Source: Kocuria sp.
GTDB lineage: Bacteria; Actinomycetota; Actinomycetes; Actinomycetales; Micrococcaceae
Direction: 5' to 3'
DNA: 51,361 bases
Assembly: GCF_030530945.1 (NCBI RefSeq)
Contig: NZ_JAUMTZ010000014.1
Location: 1 to 51,361, forward strand
Below the pieces are notes generated by a model. The model saw nothing but the letters and a program-made list of their open reading frames with translations, was not told the origin of the DNA and searched no databases. The translations under genes and the position numbers were made by a program. Below are positions 1 to 8,006 of this stretch, piece after piece. Positions within the stretch are counted from its first letter, which is position 1; each line of letters starts with the position of its first letter.

Positions 1-623
1 GCACCAAGGCCCTGGAGGGCCGCGACGTGAAGCTCGCGGACGAGAAGCTCAGCGAAGAGTACCGTGCGGGGCTGCATGAGCCCGGCGCCACCCGCCGCGC
101 CACCCTGAACCGGCTGCTGTTCCCCGGCCCCACGAAGGACTTCCAGAGCTCGCGCACCCGCTACGGCAACCTGTCCGTGCTGCACACCCGCGACTTCCTC
201 TACGGACTGCAGCAGGACCAGGAGCACGTCATCTCGCTGGGCAAGGGGGTGCGGCTGCTGGTCACCCTGCAGGCCATCTCCGAGCCGGACGAGAAGGGCA
301 TGCGCACCGTGATGGTCACCCTCAACGGCCAGCTGCGGCTGCTGGAGATCCGCGACGAGTCGGTGACCTCCCAGGTCCAGGAGACGGAGAAGGCGGACAC
401 CTCCCAGCCGGGCCACGTGGCCGCGCCGTTCGCGGGCGCCGTCACCGTGTCCGTCTCCGAGGGGGACAGCGTCTCCGCGGGCGAGTCCGTGGCCACGATC
501 GAGGCCATGAAGATGGAGGCCTCCATCACCGCGCCGGTCGCGGGCACGGTCTCCCGGGTGGCCCTGAACGACACCACCCACGTGGCCGGCGGGGACCTCG
601 TCCTCGTGATCGACCCGAGCTGA
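1..623 (+). CDS. pyc: Pyruvate carboxylase, C-terminal part (5' end outside the window)
   Basis: Carboxylates pyruvate to oxaloacetate using biotin, replenishing the TCA cycle. The frame is open from the window edge (first full codon at base 3), so only about the last 207 residues are present. They hold the end of the carboxyltransferase/allosteric region (GNLSVLHTRDFLYGL) and the biotin carrier domain with the attachment motif EAMKMEA; the biotinylated lysine codon is at 510-512. The protein ends with VLVIDPS before TGA. A GTG at 27 is internal and not a true start. The carrier domain fused behind the PYC-type carboxyltransferase region separates it from free acetyl-CoA carboxylase carriers. 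It is followed by a non-coding stretch with two inverted repeats before the next gene. Confidence 0.93.
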   Translation, partial: TKALEGRDVKLADEKLSEEYRAGLHEPGATRRATLNRLLFPGPTKDFQSSRTRYGNLSVLHTRDFLYGLQQDQEHVISLGKGVRLLVTLQAISEPDEKGMRTVMVTLNGQLRLLEIRDESVTSQVQETEKADTSQPGHVAAPFAGAVTVSVSEGDSVSAGESVATIEAMKMEASITAPVAGTVSRVALNDTTHVAGGDLVLVIDPS

Positions 624-693
624 CACCGGCCGGACTGGCGCCGCTCCCGCCGACCTCGCACGGGTGGGCCCACTCCTGCCGAGGCGCCCCGGA

Positions 694-749
694 CGACGCC
701 GCCGCGTGGCCCGGGGCGGCCGGCTCCGGTGACCGTCCCGGCGGCGTCG
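694..749. repeat. 11-bp inverted repeat between pyc and mtr
   Basis: CGACGCCGCCG (694-704) is matched by CGGCGGCGTCG (739-749) with 34 bases between. With the second hairpin at 764-798 it could form a composite pyc terminator. There is no T-tract. Confidence 0.4.
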
Positions 750-763
750 GCCCACAGCTCCGC

Positions 764-798
764 GACCGTGCCCCGCACCCCGCGTGCGGGGCACGGTC
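764..798. terminator. Perfect 15-bp hairpin just upstream of the mtr -10 element
   Basis: GACCGTGCCCCGCAC (764-778), a 5-base loop, and GTGCGGGGCACGGTC (784-798) pair perfectly. No T-run follows. It ends two bases before the TAGGAT hexamer of the mtr promoter, so it may act as the pyc terminator, as a palindromic operator for mtr, or both. Confidence 0.55.
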
Positions 799-799
799 A

Positions 800-805
800 T
801 AGGAT
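800..805 (+). promoter_or_regulatory. -10 element of mtr, probable leaderless start
   Basis: TAGGAT lies 7 bases before the ATG at 813. The same hexamer stands 7 bases before the RNase P RNA 5' end in this window, so transcription should begin at or next to the start codon. No ribosome binding site is visible. Confidence 0.5.
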
Positions 806-812
806 GGGGCGC

Positions 813-2243
813 ATGCGCTCATTCGACCTGATCATCGTCGGCTCCGGCTCCGGCAACTCCCTGCTCACGGACGAGTACCGGGACATGGACGTGGCCATCG
901 TGGAACCGAACCGCTTCGGGGGCACGTGCCTGAACGTGGGGTGCATCCCCACCAAGATGTACGTGTACCCGGCCACCGTGGCGGAGCAGGCCCGCGACGC
1001 AGCCCGCCTGGGCGTGCGGGCCAGCATCGACGGTGTGGACTGGCCGGGCATGCGGGACCGGATCTTCGGGCGCATCGACGCCATCTCGGAGGGCGGGCTG
1101 GAGTACCGGCAGTCCCTGGAGAACGTCACGGTCATCCAGGAGTACGTCCACTTCGTGGAGCCCCGCGTGCTGGAGACGGCCTCCGGGGAGCGGATCACCG
1201 CGCCGCAGATCGTGCTGGCCAACGGCTCCCGCGTGCAGCTGCCGGACGTGCCCGGCACCGACCTGCCGGGGGTCCACACCTCGGACACCGTGATGCGGCT
1301 GCCTGAGCTGCCCGGGGAGATCGTGGTGGTGGGCGGCGGGTACATTGCCGCGGAGTTCTGCCACGTGTTCCAGGGCCTGGGCTCCTCGGTGACCCAGCTC
1401 AACCGCTCGCACCGGCTGCTGCGCGCCCACGACGACACCGTTGCCGAGCGCTTCGCCCGCGAGGCCGCCGAGCAGTGGGACCTGCAGCTGGGGTGGTCCA
1501 TCACCGGCATCGAGCGGGACGGGGACGGACGGCTCACCGTGACCGCGGAGGCCACGGACGGCTCCGGGGAGCAGTGGCGGCGCAGCGCGGACGTGGTGCT
1601 GCTGGCCACCGGGCGCCTCCCCAACGCGGACACGCTGAACCCGGAGGCCGCGCACCTGGACGTCACGGACAGGGGCCTGCTGGCGGTGGACGAGTTCCAG
1701 CGGGTGCTCTCCCACGGCGAGCCGGTGGAGGGCCTGTGGGCCCTGGGGGACGTGTGCTCCCCGCACCAGCTCAAGCACGTGGCCAACGCGGAGGCCCGCA
1801 CGGTGTCCCACAACGTGGTCCACCCCGAGGACCTGCGCGCCACCGACCACCGGTACGTGCCGTCCGCCGTGTTCACCGAGCCACAGATCGCGTCCGTGGG
1901 CATGACCGAGCGCGCGGCCCGCGACTGGGCCCGCGAGAACGGCGCGGAGATCACCGTCAAGGAGCAGGCCTTCGGCGACGTGGCGTACGGCTGGGCCATG
2001 GACGACCACGTGGGCATCTGCAAGCTCGTCGCGGACTCCCGCACCGGGGAGCTGCTGGGCGCGCACCTGATCGGCCGGGACGCCTCCAACCTGGTCCAGC
2101 CGCTCGTGCAGGGCATGTCCTTCGGACTGCGCGTCCACGAGATGGCACGCGGGCAGTACTGGATCCACCCGGCACTCGCGGAGGTCGTGGAGAACGCGCT
2201 GCTGGGCCTGGACGTCCCCGGCCAGCGCCCCGACGCCGACTGA
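813..2243 (+). CDS. mtr: Mycothione reductase (NADPH:mycothiol disulfide reductase)
   Basis: A 476-residue flavoprotein of the pyridine nucleotide-disulfide oxidoreductase family that reduces mycothione to mycothiol, the main low-molecular-weight thiol of Actinobacteria. The FAD fold starts at once (FDLIIVGSGSGNS). The redox-active disulfide sits in GTCLNVGCIPTKM (Cys39, Cys44). The NAD(P) fold is IVVVGGGYIAAEF, and the C-terminal dimer domain carries the proton-relay pair HPALAE (His452, Glu457). I chose ATG 813 because the FAD motif begins immediately and an in-frame upstream stretch crosses the hairpin and reads as non-protein. ATG 804 is an alternative. Dihydrolipoamide dehydrogenase or mercuric reductase are relatives, but the GSGSGNS start and overall layout fit Mtr. 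Confidence 0.88.
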   Translation: MRSFDLIIVGSGSGNSLLTDEYRDMDVAIVEPNRFGGTCLNVGCIPTKMYVYPATVAEQARDAARLGVRASIDGVDWPGMRDRIFGRIDAISEGGLEYRQSLENVTVIQEYVHFVEPRVLETASGERITAPQIVLANGSRVQLPDVPGTDLPGVHTSDTVMRLPELPGEIVVVGGGYIAAEFCHVFQGLGSSVTQLNRSHRLLRAHDDTVAERFAREAAEQWDLQLGWSITGIERDGDGRLTVTAEATDGSGEQWRRSADVVLLATGRLPNADTLNPEAAHLDVTDRGLLAVDEFQRVLSHGEPVEGLWALGDVCSPHQLKHVANAEARTVSHNVVHPEDLRATDHRYVPSAVFTEPQIASVGMTERAARDWARENGAEITVKEQAFGDVAYGWAMDDHVGICKLVADSRTGELLGAHLIGRDASNLVQPLVQGMSFGLRVHEMARGQYWIHPALAEVVENALLGLDVPGQRPDAD

Positions 2244-2252
2244 GCCGGCCCC

Positions 2253-2320
2253 TGCGGGGCGGCGCCGCCCGCAGCGTGGGCGCGGCGTCGACCTGCCCAG
2301 AGCGCGTCTGCCGCGCCCAC
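2253..2320. terminator. Two inverted repeats between convergent mtr and fadD
   Basis: A hairpin around the palindrome GCGGCGCCGC (2253-2273) is followed by an 11-bp repeat, GTGGGCGCGGC (2276-2286) and GCCGCGCCCAC (2310-2320). The position between convergent genes suggests a bidirectional terminator. T-runs are absent, as is common in high-GC actinobacteria. Confidence 0.5.
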
Positions 2321-2435
2321 CCCGAGGTATTGGCCGCCCACGGGCGTGGGGTGCTGGAGGCGGGCGGTCGGCGTCGTCGTGGGGCCGCGTCCGGGATCCC
2401 GTGCCGCAGCCGGATGAGGGGCCCGGTCGGAGCCA

Positions 2436-4244
2436 TCACCCGGTGTACATGGCCTCGATGACGTCCGCGAACTCCTCGGCGACCCGGTTGCGCTTGAGCT
2501 TCAGCGACGGGGTGAGGTGCCCGCCCGCCACGGTGAGGTCCCTGTCCAGGATCCTGAACGTCTTGATGGCCTCCGCGCGCGAGACCCTGGTGTTGGCGTG
2601 GTCCACGATGCGCTGCACGTGGGCGACCACCGCCTCCTCCCGGGCGGCCTGGGCGGGTGTGAGGTGCGGGTCCAGCCCCAGACCGGCCAGGACGTCCGCC
2701 AGGGTGTCCCGGTCCAGGGTGACCAGGGCGGCCACGAAGGGCCGGTCGTCCCCGACCACCATGACCTGGTCCACGGCGGCGGTGGCGCGGATGGGGTCCT
2801 CGAGCTGGCTGGGGATCACGTTCTTCCCGCCCGCGGTGACGATGATCTCCTTCTTGCGCCCGGTGACGGTGAGCAGGCCCTCCTCGTCCAGGTGCCCCAG
2901 GTCCCCGGTGGCGAACCAGCCGTCCCGGAACGCCTCGGCGGTCTTCTCCGGCAGGCCGTTGTAGCGGGCGAAGACGTTCGCACCGCGCACCAGGATCTCG
3001 CCGTCCGCGGCGACCGCCACCTCGTTGCCGGGGATGGGGTGGCCCACCGTGCCCAGCCTGTTGAGGCTCGGGACGTTCGCGGAGATCGGGGCGGTGGTCT
3101 CGGTGAGTCCGTAGCCCTCCACCACGTACACGCCGATCCCGTTGAAGAAGTGCGCCAGGTGCTCCCCGAGGGCTGCCCCTCCCGAGACGGCGTGGCGCAC
3201 CCGCCCGCCCATGGCCTCCCGCAGGGTGCGGTAGACGAGCCGGTCGTAGAGCCGGTGGCGCAGGCGCAGCCACGGGGAGACGCGCCCGCGCTGGGACGCC
3301 TTGGACCATGCGACGGCCGTGTCCACCGCGCGCTCGAACACCAGCTTCTTCACGGGTGAGCCGGCCTGGGCCTTGAAACGGGCCCCGATGAGGATCTTCT
3401 CGAACACGCGGGGCACGGCCAGGATGAACGTGGGCCGGAAGCGGGCGAGGTCCTCCATGAGGTGGGAGACGTCCGGGGTGTGGGCCAGCGCGATCCCGGC
3501 GTCCAGCGCGGTGACCTCCACGAAACGGGCGAAGACGTGCGCGAGCGGCAGGAACAGCAGGGTCCGGGCACCCTCGTGCATGAGCTCCCCGATCACGGGG
3601 ATGGTGTTCTGGGAGCAGGCCACGAAGTTGCGGTGCGTGAGCTCGCAGCCCTTGGGGCGGCCGGTGGTGCCCGAGGTGTAGATGAGCGTGGCGGTGTCGT
3701 CCAGGACCACGCCGTCGTGGGGCCGGGTGAGGTCCGCGCGCTCCGCGCCCGCGGCGAGCACCGTGTCCAGGGAGAGCTCGGGGTCCGCGGTGTCGAACAC
3801 GCGGATCCGGTGCGCGGCGGGGAAGTCCGTGATCCGGGCGGCCTCGCGGACCCGCTGCGCGAGCTCGTCCGTCTCCACGAACACCGCGGTGGCTCCGGAG
3901 TCCGAGAGGATCCAGGCGATCTGGTCGGGCGACGAGGTGTCGTACACCGGCACCGGGACGGCTCCGAGCCACCACAGGGCGAAGTCGGTGAGGGTCCACT
4001 CGTAGCGGGTCCGGCTCAGGATGCCCACGCGGTCCCCGGCGCGGATGCCCTGCGCAGCCATGCCGCGGGCCAGACCCACCACCTCGTCCCGGAACTGCCG
4101 GGCGGTGACGTCCCGCTCGCGGCCCTCCGCGAGGACCGTGTACAGGACGAGATCCGGCCGGGTGTCCGCGCGCTCGGCGAGGATGTGGGCGATCCCGGGG
4201 TACGGCAGGGGATCGACGATGGCCGGGGCGCTGACGCGTCTCAT
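2436..4244 (-). CDS. Long-chain fatty acyl-CoA synthetase (AMP-forming, FadD15-like)
   Basis: A 602-residue adenylate-forming enzyme that activates long-chain fatty acids to acyl-CoA through an acyl-AMP intermediate, at or near the membrane. The phosphate-binding loop YTSGTTGRPKG is at residues 189-199. Further AMP-binding signatures are GYGLTETTAPIS and DGWFATGDLGHLDEEGLL, and the C-terminal lid carries GRKKEIIVTAGGKNV. Length and motifs fit the actinobacterial FadD15 type. ATG at 4244 is preceded by GGAAGG. A palindrome overlapping a TAAACT hexamer lies upstream (4274-4300). Convergent to mtr; downstream of no obvious operon partner. The substrate chain length is not readable from sequence. 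Confidence 0.88.
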   Translation of the reverse strand: MRRVSAPAIVDPLPYPGIAHILAERADTRPDLVLYTVLAEGRERDVTARQFRDEVVGLARGMAAQGIRAGDRVGILSRTRYEWTLTDFALWWLGAVPVPVYDTSSPDQIAWILSDSGATAVFVETDELAQRVREAARITDFPAAHRIRVFDTADPELSLDTVLAAGAERADLTRPHDGVVLDDTATLIYTSGTTGRPKGCELTHRNFVACSQNTIPVIGELMHEGARTLLFLPLAHVFARFVEVTALDAGIALAHTPDVSHLMEDLARFRPTFILAVPRVFEKILIGARFKAQAGSPVKKLVFERAVDTAVAWSKASQRGRVSPWLRLRHRLYDRLVYRTLREAMGGRVRHAVSGGAALGEHLAHFFNGIGVYVVEGYGLTETTAPISANVPSLNRLGTVGHPIPGNEVAVAADGEILVRGANVFARYNGLPEKTAEAFRDGWFATGDLGHLDEEGLLTVTGRKKEIIVTAGGKNVIPSQLEDPIRATAAVDQVMVVGDDRPFVAALVTLDRDTLADVLAGLGLDPHLTPAQAAREEAVVAHVQRIVDHANTRVSRAEAIKTFRILDRDLTVAGGHLTPSLKLKRNRVAEEFADVIEAMYTG

Positions 4245-4273
4245 GGGGAACCTTCCTGGCGGGGCGTGGGCCC

Positions 4274-4300
4274 AGTTTACGGTGTGTTAACCCTCACACC
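4274..4300 (-). promoter_or_regulatory. fadD promoter with palindromic operator candidate
   Basis: Read on the minus strand, a TAAACT hexamer (4279 down to 4274) follows directly after an inverted repeat with arms GGTGTG and CACACC (4281-4300) around TTAACCCT. A repressor bound there would block RNA polymerase. A TetR- or GntR-type fatty-acid regulator is a guess. Confidence 0.4.
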
Positions 4301-4324
4301 GCACCGGCACGGGTGGGGTGCGGC

Positions 4325-4741
4325 TCAGACGACGGCGCCGTCCCCGCCGTCCGCGGGCGGGTCCTCCGGCAGTGCCCGGAACACCAGGAACAGCGCGCCC
4401 ACCAGTCCCGCGAGCCCGGCGACCCACACGAGCGGCGGCAGGGCACCAGGCAGCAGGGAGAGCCCGGCCACGACCACCAGGACCGCGAGCACGGCGGACA
4501 GTGCGCGGAGCATGTCGGGGGAGATCCCGCCGGTCACGGGACCGGGGTCCGGGTTCCAGGTCTCGTCCCCGGCGTCCTCCCGCAGCTCAGCGGGGACGTC
4601 CTCGGTGGGCTGCTCGGCGGGACGCCACTCGATGTCCTCGGCCCAGGGGTCGAGGTCTTCGTGGTCCCGGGGGACGTCGTCCCAGGTGTTGGCCCGGATG
4701 ATGCGCTCGAAGGCGTCGTCCGGTTCCCGCGGTGCGCTCAC
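4325..4741 (-). CDS. Hypothetical membrane protein with acidic N-terminal domain
   Basis: A 138-residue protein that I do not recognise. The GTG start overlaps the stop of the upstream hydrolase gene in a GTGA arrangement, implying translational coupling. Residues 1-70 are acidic and tryptophan-containing (RIIRANTWDDVPRDHEDLDP) and look cytoplasmic. Two hydrophobic segments follow, about 82-100 and 103-120 (LSAVLAVLVVVAGLSLLPGA, then WVAGLAGLVGALFLVFRAL). The gene ends with an acidic tail. A much longer open frame continues upstream but runs antisense-like through the hydrolase gene and is not real. Its pairing with an esterase suggests a role in the envelope or lipid metabolism; nothing more specific can be claimed. 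Confidence 0.7.
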   Translation of the reverse strand: MSAPREPDDAFERIIRANTWDDVPRDHEDLDPWAEDIEWRPAEQPTEDVPAELREDAGDETWNPDPGPVTGGISPDMLRALSAVLAVLVVVAGLSLLPGALPPLVWVAGLAGLVGALFLVFRALPEDPPADGGDGAVV

Positions 4742-5529
4742 GCCGCGGCCCCGGACAGGAAGGACTCGCCGCGGGACAGCCGCTGCACGGCGTCGCGGGA
4801 AACACTCTCGATCAGCGGGGCGTCGTGGTCCAGCGTGGCCACGTGGTAGCTCTGCGGCAGCCCCACCACGCGCACCGGGCCACCGCTGCGCCGGGCCACG
4901 AGGTCCGCGGAGGCCCCGGAGACCACGTGGTCCTCGGCCGAGCGGAACACCACGGTGGGCGCGGTGACCGCGGGCAGCATCCGCGCGGTGCGGTGCATGA
5001 GCACGTTGAGCTGGGCGACCGCGGCCAGGGGCGTGCGGTCGTAGGCAGTCTCCTCGGCCGCTCCCCGCTTGATGTCGCTCCCGATCCCCGGCAGGGACGC
5101 CACCACCGGGCTGAGCGCGCCGCTGAAGCGCGCCATCCGGTTCACCAGCGCCAGTGCCGGGTTCACCAGCAGCACCCCCGCCACGTCCCGGCGCGCGGCC
5201 GTGTGCAGGGCCAGGGCACCGCCCATGGACAGCCCGCACACCACCACGTGCTCGTGGTGGGCACGCAGCCGCCAGTACTCGGCGTCCACGGCGTCCCGCC
5301 AGGCCTGCCAGGGCTGGACCGCGAGGTCCTGCCACCGCGTCCCGTGCCCGGGCAGCAGGGGGACGCCGACCCCGGGAGCGGACCCGGCGGCGTCGGCCGC
5401 GGTGTGGATGGCGCGGGCCCACGACGCCACGGACGCCGTGGTGGAGGTGAAGCCGTGGAGCACCAGGACTCCCACCGAGGACGTGCCGGGCAGGTGCAGG
5501 GGGCCGTGGGAGTGCAGATCCGTCGACAT
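4738..5529 (-). CDS. Alpha/beta hydrolase, carboxylesterase or monoacylglycerol lipase type
   Basis: A 263-residue serine hydrolase. The oxyanion segment is LVLHGFTSTTAS, the nucleophile elbow is GLSMGG (Ser101), and the likely catalytic acid and base are Asp200 in RSAEDHVV and His229 in SYHVATLD. That pattern matches Est30-type carboxylesterases and monoglyceride lipases. No signal peptide, so cytoplasmic. The ATG at 5529 is preceded at 6 bases by a CACAAT hexamer (5541-5536), so it may be leaderless. Divergent from the acyltransferase plsC and overlapped by the membrane protein gene, a lipid-related neighbourhood. The true ester substrate is unknown. Confidence 0.82.
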   Translation of the reverse strand: MSTDLHSHGPLHLPGTSSVGVLVLHGFTSTTASVASWARAIHTAADAAGSAPGVGVPLLPGHGTRWQDLAVQPWQAWRDAVDAEYWRLRAHHEHVVVCGLSMGGALALHTAARRDVAGVLLVNPALALVNRMARFSGALSPVVASLPGIGSDIKRGAAEETAYDRTPLAAVAQLNVLMHRTARMLPAVTAPTVVFRSAEDHVVSGASADLVARRSGGPVRVVGLPQSYHVATLDHDAPLIESVSRDAVQRLSRGESFLSGAAA

Positions 5530-5535
5530 GGCGCC

Positions 5536-5541
5536 ATTGTG
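5536..5541 (-). promoter_or_regulatory. Putative -10 element of the hydrolase gene
   Basis: Minus-strand CACAAT stands 6 bases before the ATG at 5529, the same geometry as the other probable leaderless genes here, with a weaker match. Confidence 0.3.
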
Positions 5542-5651
5542 CCAGCCGCCGCGGGCACTCGTGAGAGAATCGCCCGGCCGGGGGTCCCGCCCCCGCCGCC
5601 CCGTCCCACCGAGGCCGGCGGCGAACGCAGCGACGAAAGGGCACCCGTCCC

Positions 5652-6506
5652 ATGGTGTACATGTTCCTCAGGAACTACGTGGTGGCTCCCGTGGTCAACC
5701 TGGTCTGCCGCCCCACCGTGATCGGTCTGGAGAACGTTCCCGCGCAGGGGCCCGCCATCCTGGCGAGCAACCACCTCTCCGTCCCGGACACGATCTTCAT
5801 GCCCGTGGCCGTGCCCCGCCAGGTGTACTTCCTGGCCAAGTCCGAGTACTTCACCACACCCGGCCTCAAAGGACGCGTGGTGGCCGCCTTCTTCCGGGCC
5901 ATCAACCAGATCCCCATGGACCGCCGCGGCGGTCGTGCGAGCGCCCGCTCGCTCAGCGCGGGCGGCCAGGCGCTCGCCGAGGGCAAGCTCGTGGGGATCT
6001 ACCCGGAGGGCACGCGCTCCCCGGACGGCCGCCTCTACCGCGGCAAGATCGGGGTGGCACGCCTGGCCCTGGAGTCCGGTGCGCCGGTCGTCCCCGTGGC
6101 CATGATCGGCACGGACAGGATGCAGCCCCCCGGATCCCGCTTCCCGGACCCCCGGCGCGCGAAGATCACCACCGTGTTCGGCGAGCCCATGGACTTCTCG
6201 GAGCTCACCGGGAGGCAGGGGGAGCACGCCGTCCTGCGCCGCGTGACGGACGAGATCATGGACCGCATCCAGGAGCTCTCGGGCCAGGAGCGCGCCGAGG
6301 GCTACGCCGCGGACCGCAAACGGCGGCTCGCCGAGGAACGGACCACCGGCCTGAAGGCCCAGGCGCGCGACGTCGCCCAGGCCACCCGGGAGCGCGGCCG
6401 GGCGGTGGGGACCGCGGTGTCCCAGCAGGCCGGAAACCTGGCCGGGAAGCTGCAGGGCGGTGCACGTGACGCCCACGATGACGACACCCCGGGGGGTGCG
6501 GCCTAG
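5652..6506 (+). CDS. plsC: 1-acyl-sn-glycerol-3-phosphate acyltransferase (PlsC family)
   Basis: A 284-residue membrane-associated acyltransferase that makes phosphatidic acid from lysophosphatidic acid. The catalytic HX4D box is NHLSVPD (His41, Asp46), the substrate box is YPEGTRSPDG (118-127), and the final box is APVVPVAMIG. The first 30 residues (MVYMFLRNYVVAPVVNLV) form a hydrophobic membrane-contact segment. Residues beyond about 210 are a charged Ala/Arg/Gln-rich tail not needed by the family. The ATG at 5652 has GAAAGG upstream. It ends 9 bases before the DAHP synthase start. Other family members acylate different lipids, so the specific acceptor is inferred. Confidence 0.86.
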   Translation: MVYMFLRNYVVAPVVNLVCRPTVIGLENVPAQGPAILASNHLSVPDTIFMPVAVPRQVYFLAKSEYFTTPGLKGRVVAAFFRAINQIPMDRRGGRASARSLSAGGQALAEGKLVGIYPEGTRSPDGRLYRGKIGVARLALESGAPVVPVAMIGTDRMQPPGSRFPDPRRAKITTVFGEPMDFSELTGRQGEHAVLRRVTDEIMDRIQELSGQERAEGYAADRKRRLAEERTTGLKAQARDVAQATRERGRAVGTAVSQQAGNLAGKLQGGARDAHDDDTPGGAA

Positions 6507-6509
6507 ACT
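6504..6509 (+). promoter_or_regulatory. -10 element of aroG, probable leaderless start
   Basis: TAGACT sits 6 bases before the ATG at 6516 and overlaps the plsC stop codon. The aroG start has no Shine-Dalgarno sequence. Confidence 0.5.
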
Positions 6510-6515
6510 GGGCCA

Positions 6516-7910
6516 ATGAGTTCCGACATCCTGCCCGAACAGTTCCGCTCCGTGCCGACCCCGTCCCCGAGTGCCGCCGAGCACCCGGGTCTGGACGAGT
6601 GGCGTGACCGGAGCATCGGACAGCACCCGCAGTGGGCCGAGCACCCGGACTTCGAGAGCGCCGTGCAGGAGCTCAACACCGTCCCGCCCCTGGTGTTCGC
6701 CGGGGAGGTGGACACCCTGCGGGAGCGGTTGGCCCAGGTGGCCAACGGGGAGGCGTTCCTGCTCCAGGGCGGGGACTGCGCGGAGACCTTCGACGGCGCC
6801 ACCGCGGACAAGATCTCCGGACGGGTGCGCACCCTGCTGCAGATGGCCGTGGTGCTCACCTACGGCGCGTCCATGCCCGTGGTGAAGATGGGCCGGATGG
6901 CCGGGCAGTTCTCCAAGCCCCGTTCCTCCAACGAGGAGACCCGCGACGGTGTGACCCTGCCGTCCTTCCGGGGGGAGATGGTCAACGGGTTCGACTTCAC
7001 ACCGGAGTCCAGGGCCCACGACCCCAAGCGCATGCTGCGCGGGTACCACACCTCCGCCTCCACCCTGAACCTGATCCGCGCGTTCACCCAGGGGGGGTTC
7101 GCGGACCTGCGCCGCGTGCACGCCTGGAACATGGGCTTCGCGGCGAACCCCGCCTACGCCCGCTACGAGAGCATGGCCCGGGAGATCGACCACGCGGTCA
7201 AGTTCATGGCCGCGTGCGGCGCGGACTTCGACGCGCTGCGCACCACGGAGTTCTTCGCGGGCCACGAGGCGCTGCTGCTGGACTACGAGCGCGCCCTGAC
7301 CCGCATCGACTCCCGCACGCACCTGCCGTACGGCACCTCCGGGCACTTCCTGTGGATCGGGGAGCGCACCCGGGACCTCGACGGCGCCCACGTGGACCTG
7401 CTCTCCCGGCTGCGCAACCCCATCGGCGTGAAGCTCGGCCCGGGCACCACCGGTGAGGACGCCCTGCGGCTCATCGACGCCCTGGACCCCGAGCGGGAGC
7501 CCGGTCGCCTGACCTTCATCACCCGCATGGGCGCGGGGAACATCCGCGAGAAGCTACCCCCGGTCATCAAGGCCGTGGAGGCCTCCGGGGCCAAGCCCGT
7601 GTGGGTCACCGACCCCATGCACGGCAACACGGTCTCCCTGCCCTCCGGGTACAAGACCCGCCGGTTCGAGGACGTCATGGACGAGGTCCGGGGCTTCTTC
7701 GAGGTCCACCACGAGCTGGGCACGTTCCCGGGCGGGATCCACGTGGAGATGACCGGAGACGACGTCGCCGAGTGCCTGGGCGGTTCGGACCCCGTGGCGG
7801 AGTCCGCGTTCGCCGAGCGCTACGAGACGTTGTGCGACCCCCGGCTCAACCACATGCAGTCCCTGGAGATCGCGTTCCTGGTGGCCGAGTACCTCTCCGC
7901 CCAGCACTGA
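6516..7910 (+). CDS. aroG: 3-deoxy-D-arabino-heptulosonate 7-phosphate synthase, class II
   Basis: A 464-residue enzyme condensing phosphoenolpyruvate and erythrose 4-phosphate, the first step of the shikimate pathway. It is the plant-like class II form found in Actinobacteria. Diagnostic stretches are LLQGGDCAETFDG (metal-binding cysteine), KMGRMAGQFSKPRS (PEP binding), SGHFLWIGERTR, GVKLGPGTT, FITRMGAGNIREKLP and VTDPMHGNT. Length agrees with the family (about 460). The start ATGAGT lies 6 bases after a TAGACT hexamer. The gene is followed by a strong hairpin shared with the convergent kinase gene. Confidence 0.94.
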   Translation: MSSDILPEQFRSVPTPSPSAAEHPGLDEWRDRSIGQHPQWAEHPDFESAVQELNTVPPLVFAGEVDTLRERLAQVANGEAFLLQGGDCAETFDGATADKISGRVRTLLQMAVVLTYGASMPVVKMGRMAGQFSKPRSSNEETRDGVTLPSFRGEMVNGFDFTPESRAHDPKRMLRGYHTSASTLNLIRAFTQGGFADLRRVHAWNMGFAANPAYARYESMAREIDHAVKFMAACGADFDALRTTEFFAGHEALLLDYERALTRIDSRTHLPYGTSGHFLWIGERTRDLDGAHVDLLSRLRNPIGVKLGPGTTGEDALRLIDALDPEREPGRLTFITRMGAGNIREKLPPVIKAVEASGAKPVWVTDPMHGNTVSLPSGYKTRRFEDVMDEVRGFFEVHHELGTFPGGIHVEMTGDDVAECLGGSDPVAESAFAERYETLCDPRLNHMQSLEIAFLVAEYLSAQH

Positions 7911-7919
7911 GCGGCCACC

Positions 7920-7967
7920 ACGACGCCGCCGGGCCGCCTCCCCCGGGAGGGGACCCGGCGGCGTCGT
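7920..7967. terminator. Bidirectional terminator between aroG and pknL
   Basis: ACGACGCCGCCGGG (7920-7933) pairs perfectly with CCCGGCGGCGTCGT (7954-7967). The loop contains a second hairpin, CCTCCC/GGGAGG (7937-7950). It lies between two convergent genes. Confidence 0.75.
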
Positions 7968-8006
7968 CCTGCCGTGGGTGTCAGCGGCCCTCGCACGGTG
8001 TGCCGC

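Noticed and set aside
1957..3999. A 680-residue minus-strand frame overlapping fadD
   Set aside because: It is fadD read in another frame; the real frame has all AMP-binding motifs.
5163..7391. A 742-residue minus-strand frame across plsC and aroG
   Set aside because: Antisense to two genes with clear catalytic motifs; its C-terminal part is the hydrolase gene read out of frame.
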